The notes beneath the pieces are model-generated. The model had not been told where the DNA came from, ran no database searches, and saw only the letters and a program-made list of their open reading frames with translations. A program made the translations under genes and the position numbers. A stretch of 64,000 bases of DNA from an uncultured Cuneatibacter sp. (GTDB lineage Bacteria; Bacillota; Clostridia; Lachnospirales; Lachnospiraceae): the NCBI GenBank assembly GCA_934234215.1, contig CAKQHB010000003.1:74155-138154 (forward strand). Direction: 5' to 3'. Within the stretch, counting starts at the first letter, position 1, and each line of letters opens with the position of its first letter. Below, one piece after another: positions 62,006 through 64,000 of the stretch.

Positions 62006-63721
62006 TTATCTGGTCAGACACTCTCCGAGCAGCCGGCGTACTTCATTATAATCAACCGGCTTGCTGATATGTCCATTCATACCTACTTCCATCGAGCGTC
62101 TGCGATCCTCCAAAAATGCATTTGCCGACATCGCAAAGATCGGAAGTGAAGCATCCGCACGATCCAGCTTTCGAATCTGTTTCGTTGCTTCCCAACCATC
62201 CATCCGCGGCATCTGAATATCCATCAGCACCGCATCGAAGCTGCCAACAGCACTCTTCTGGAATGTCTCCACAGCCTCCTCGCCATCGGATACCAGCGTT
62301 ACAACAGCTCCTTCTGTCTCTAACATCTCCACAGCAATCTCTGCGTTAATCGCATTATCTTCTGCCAGTAGGATCCGTACTCCAGCAAGAGAGAAATTCT
62401 CAATCGCAAGTGCCCGCTCTGCATCCGCCTCATGTACGATCTCGTCGGATCTCTTTTTCTGTTCCGGAACAGCATCCGCGATCGGAAGTGTCAGATAAAC
62501 TGAAAATTCAGAGCCCTTCCCCTCTTCACTCTCCACCAGGATCTGTCCGTTCATCAGCTTCACAATGCTGTCTGCAATCGCCATACCAAGACCACTGCCG
62601 CCATAATTATGTGCCGTCGAAGCATCTTCCTGCTCAAACGGGCGAAAAATCTTATCTAAGAAGTCTTTCTGGATCCCTTTACCGGTATCTTTTACCCGGA
62701 TCATGAGATGCAGATCATTGCCGATTCGATTCATCTGACGGAAGATCACGCTGACGCTGCCGCCTGCCGGTGTAAATTTTGTTGCATTGGAAATAAAGTT
62801 AATGATGACCTGATTCAGACGCATCTCGTCTCCGATCACATCATGCACATCGAAATCCTGCATCTGAATACTCCAATGGATGCCCTTTGCTTCCGCAGTT
62901 CCCCGGAACATGGCATCCAGCTTATCCGCCAGCTCATACAGATCAAACGGCTCTGCCACCAGTTCCATCTTGCCGCTCTCGATTCGGGACATATCTAAAA
63001 TATCATTGATCAAGGTCAGCAAAAACTGGGACAGATTCTCTGTCCGATTCAAATACTCTTCTGCCGTCTTCGGGTCACTCAGATGCATCCGCATCAAGCT
63101 GAGCATACCGAGAATACCATTCATCGGAGTACGGATCTCATGAGACATTTGCGACAGGAAATCCGTCTTGGACTGACTCTCCCTCTTTGCCTTCTGCAAA
63201 TCGATATACATCTCCTGACGGATACGATGCTCCTCTGTAATATCTGCCATTCGCAGCAAATAGCCGGACGGATTTTCCACGTTGTACAGCTCCAGCTTTG
63301 CGCGGAGCATCTGCTCTTCCCCAAGTCTGTGATAATCCGCCTCAATCTCCAAACGATCCGTGCCGTTCCACTGTTCCAGCTTTCGTGTAATCTCGCGGCT
63401 CTTTTTCGTGCTGATCAGTTTTCTCAGCACTTCCAGATCCGCACGAAACAGTTCTTCTGAAACACCGGTCAGCCTCTCAAAATTCGGACTGACATACAAA
63501 AGCTCCTGCTTGCCTTTCGATACAAAAAAGAAAGCTTCTTTCTCATTTTCCGCAAATGCACGATAAAACTGCTCCTCGCCTGCTGTCTTTGCCGCCGTAT
63601 GCTTTTCCTTCTTCTTTTCTGTCTGATACAGACACCAAAGAACGATCACTCCCACCAGTGCCACAAAAAGAAGCAAAAGCAGAACCGCATTCTCCTCCAT
63701 ATAATTCACAAAACCATTCAT
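62006..63721 (-). CDS. hybrid histidine kinase with receiver domain
   Basis: 571 residues. One transmembrane helix (about 12-32) with only a short outer part, a PAS domain (about 50-165), HisKA with phospho-His194 (SHEIRTPMNG), an HATPase domain (about 240-425, FISNATKFTP and GSGLGMAI), and a C-terminal receiver with Asp501 (LMDIQMPRMDG). It has no DNA-binding output, so the signal must pass on through a phosphorelay. First gene before the LRR/MoxR set, GGGGATAG before ATG. Confidence 0.92.
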   Translation of the reverse strand: MNGFVNYMEENAVLLLLLFVALVGVIVLWCLYQTEKKKEKHTAAKTAGEEQFYRAFAENEKEAFFFVSKGKQELLYVSPNFERLTGVSEELFRADLEVLRKLISTKKSREITRKLEQWNGTDRLEIEADYHRLGEEQMLRAKLELYNVENPSGYLLRMADITEEHRIRQEMYIDLQKAKRESQSKTDFLSQMSHEIRTPMNGILGMLSLMRMHLSDPKTAEEYLNRTENLSQFLLTLINDILDMSRIESGKMELVAEPFDLYELADKLDAMFRGTAEAKGIHWSIQMQDFDVHDVIGDEMRLNQVIINFISNATKFTPAGGSVSVIFRQMNRIGNDLHLMIRVKDTGKGIQKDFLDKIFRPFEQEDASTAHNYGGSGLGMAIADSIVKLMNGQILVESEEGKGSEFSVYLTLPIADAVPEQKKRSDEIVHEADAERALAIENFSLAGVRILLAEDNAINAEIAVEMLETEGAVVTLVSDGEEAVETFQKSAVGSFDAVLMDIQMPRMDGWEATKQIRKLDRADASLPIFAMSANAFLEDRRRSMEVGMNGHISKPVDYNEVRRLLGECLTR

Positions 63722-63853
63722 CTATCTATCCCCTGTTTTCACGTACAAAATGCTATTAAGAAATACTATACCAGTTTATTTAAAAGAATAAAAGTACATT
63801 TTGGAATTTTTTACTTACTCTGCGTCAAACTCATAGTAACGAAGCATGGAACG

Positions 63854-63903
63854 CTTTTTCACTTTATAGGAAATGCGACGCAATTTCCTATAAAGTGAAA
63901 AAG
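63854..63903. repeat. dispersed palindromic repeat, site 3
   Basis: CTTTTTCACTTTATAGGAAAT and its complement ATTTCCTATAAAGTGAAAAAG flank the centre GCGACGC. The arms pair over about 20 bp. The 15-nt left flank GGAACGCTTTTT is shared with site 2. Confidence 0.8.
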
Positions 63904-63904
63904 A

Positions 63905-63927
63905 GAGAGCAGTTACATACTGCTCTC
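63905..63927. repeat. perfect 9-bp hairpin beside repeat site 3
   Basis: GAGAGCAGT (63905-63913), loop TACAT, ACTGCTCTC (63919-63927). No T tract directly after it, so its role is unclear. Confidence 0.5.
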
Positions 63928-63937
63928 AGACTGTAGA

Positions 63938-63977
63938 CAAAGAGGGTACTTGGCGATCATGCCAGGCACCCTCTTTT
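63938..63977. terminator. terminator-like hairpin at the right edge
   Basis: AAAGAGGGT...GGC pairs with GCC...ACCCTCTTT around GATCAT; a short T run follows. It probably ends a gene beyond the right edge or from the plus strand. Confidence 0.5.
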
Positions 63978-64000
63978 CCTGTTGCTTCCATTTTTCATAA

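Overview
The window looks like the chromosome of a gut Lachnospiraceae-type Firmicute. The grounds are the mcsA-mcsB-clpC cluster, a TPP riboswitch of Firmicute form on thiT, a T-box on leuS, a type B (PyrD/PyrK) dihydroorotate dehydrogenase, strong AGGAGG ribosome-binding sites, and a locus for host-glycan (lacto-N-biose) use. No species is claimed. There are no insertion sequences, phage genes or CRISPR arrays. Most genes lie on the minus strand.

Layout. 1-3.02 kb: a GntR-type regulator, mcsA, mcsB and the 5' part of clpC. 3.18-8.63 kb: three surface genes, namely two membrane-anchored cohesin proteins flanking a secreted glucosaminidase with a C-terminal dockerin. 8.8-9.6 kb: TPP riboswitch and thiT. 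9.6-16.1 kb: pyrE, two uncharacterised genes, purE-purM-purN-purD and a PiT phosphate transporter, tightly packed. 16.3-19.0 kb: pyrF-pyrK-pyrD. 19.2-19.5 kb: three near-identical tRNA-Gly(GCC) genes. 19.7-28.0 kb: an SDR, an aminotransferase, glyA, a YgiQ radical-SAM protein, folD, a cyclodeaminase (fchA) and an MFS transporter. 28.0-34.6 kb: a HAD phosphatase, a MarR regulator, a polysaccharide deacetylase, an M14 carboxypeptidase and a subtilase. 34.7-44.9 kb: the glycan locus, made of an ABC importer, a two-part GH136 lacto-N-biosidase, a GH112 lacto-N-biose phosphorylase, an AraC regulator, nagB and a fused HTH/N-acetylhexosamine kinase. 45.0-50.1 kb: two small unknown genes, trmO, a YitT-type membrane protein and T-box-controlled leuS. 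50.2-52.2 kb: an SDR and a lipoprotein. 52.3-63.7 kb: a hybrid histidine kinase, a 1738-residue leucine-rich-repeat protein, and a MoxR/DUF58/transglutaminase-like set.

How the parts work together. In the glycan locus, GH136 would release lacto-N-biose from type-1 chains outside the cell. The ABC importer would bring it in, and GH112 would phosphorolyse it to Gal-1-P and GlcNAc. The HTH/kinase would phosphorylate GlcNAc, and NagB would finish the route to fructose-6-P. The deacetylase (nagA) and the Gal-1-P enzymes are not in this window. In the cohesin/dockerin locus the enzyme and its two potential anchors share one promoter, which suggests a cell-wall hydrolase tethered to the membrane rather than a cellulosome. 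In the last block, a two-component protein sits upstream of a giant LRR protein and a MoxR module whose transglutaminase-like member has Ser in place of the catalytic Cys.

A roughly 35-50 bp palindrome with a common core (CTTTATAGGAAAT...ATTTCCTATAAAG) occurs at three intergenic sites and is a candidate dispersed repeat family.
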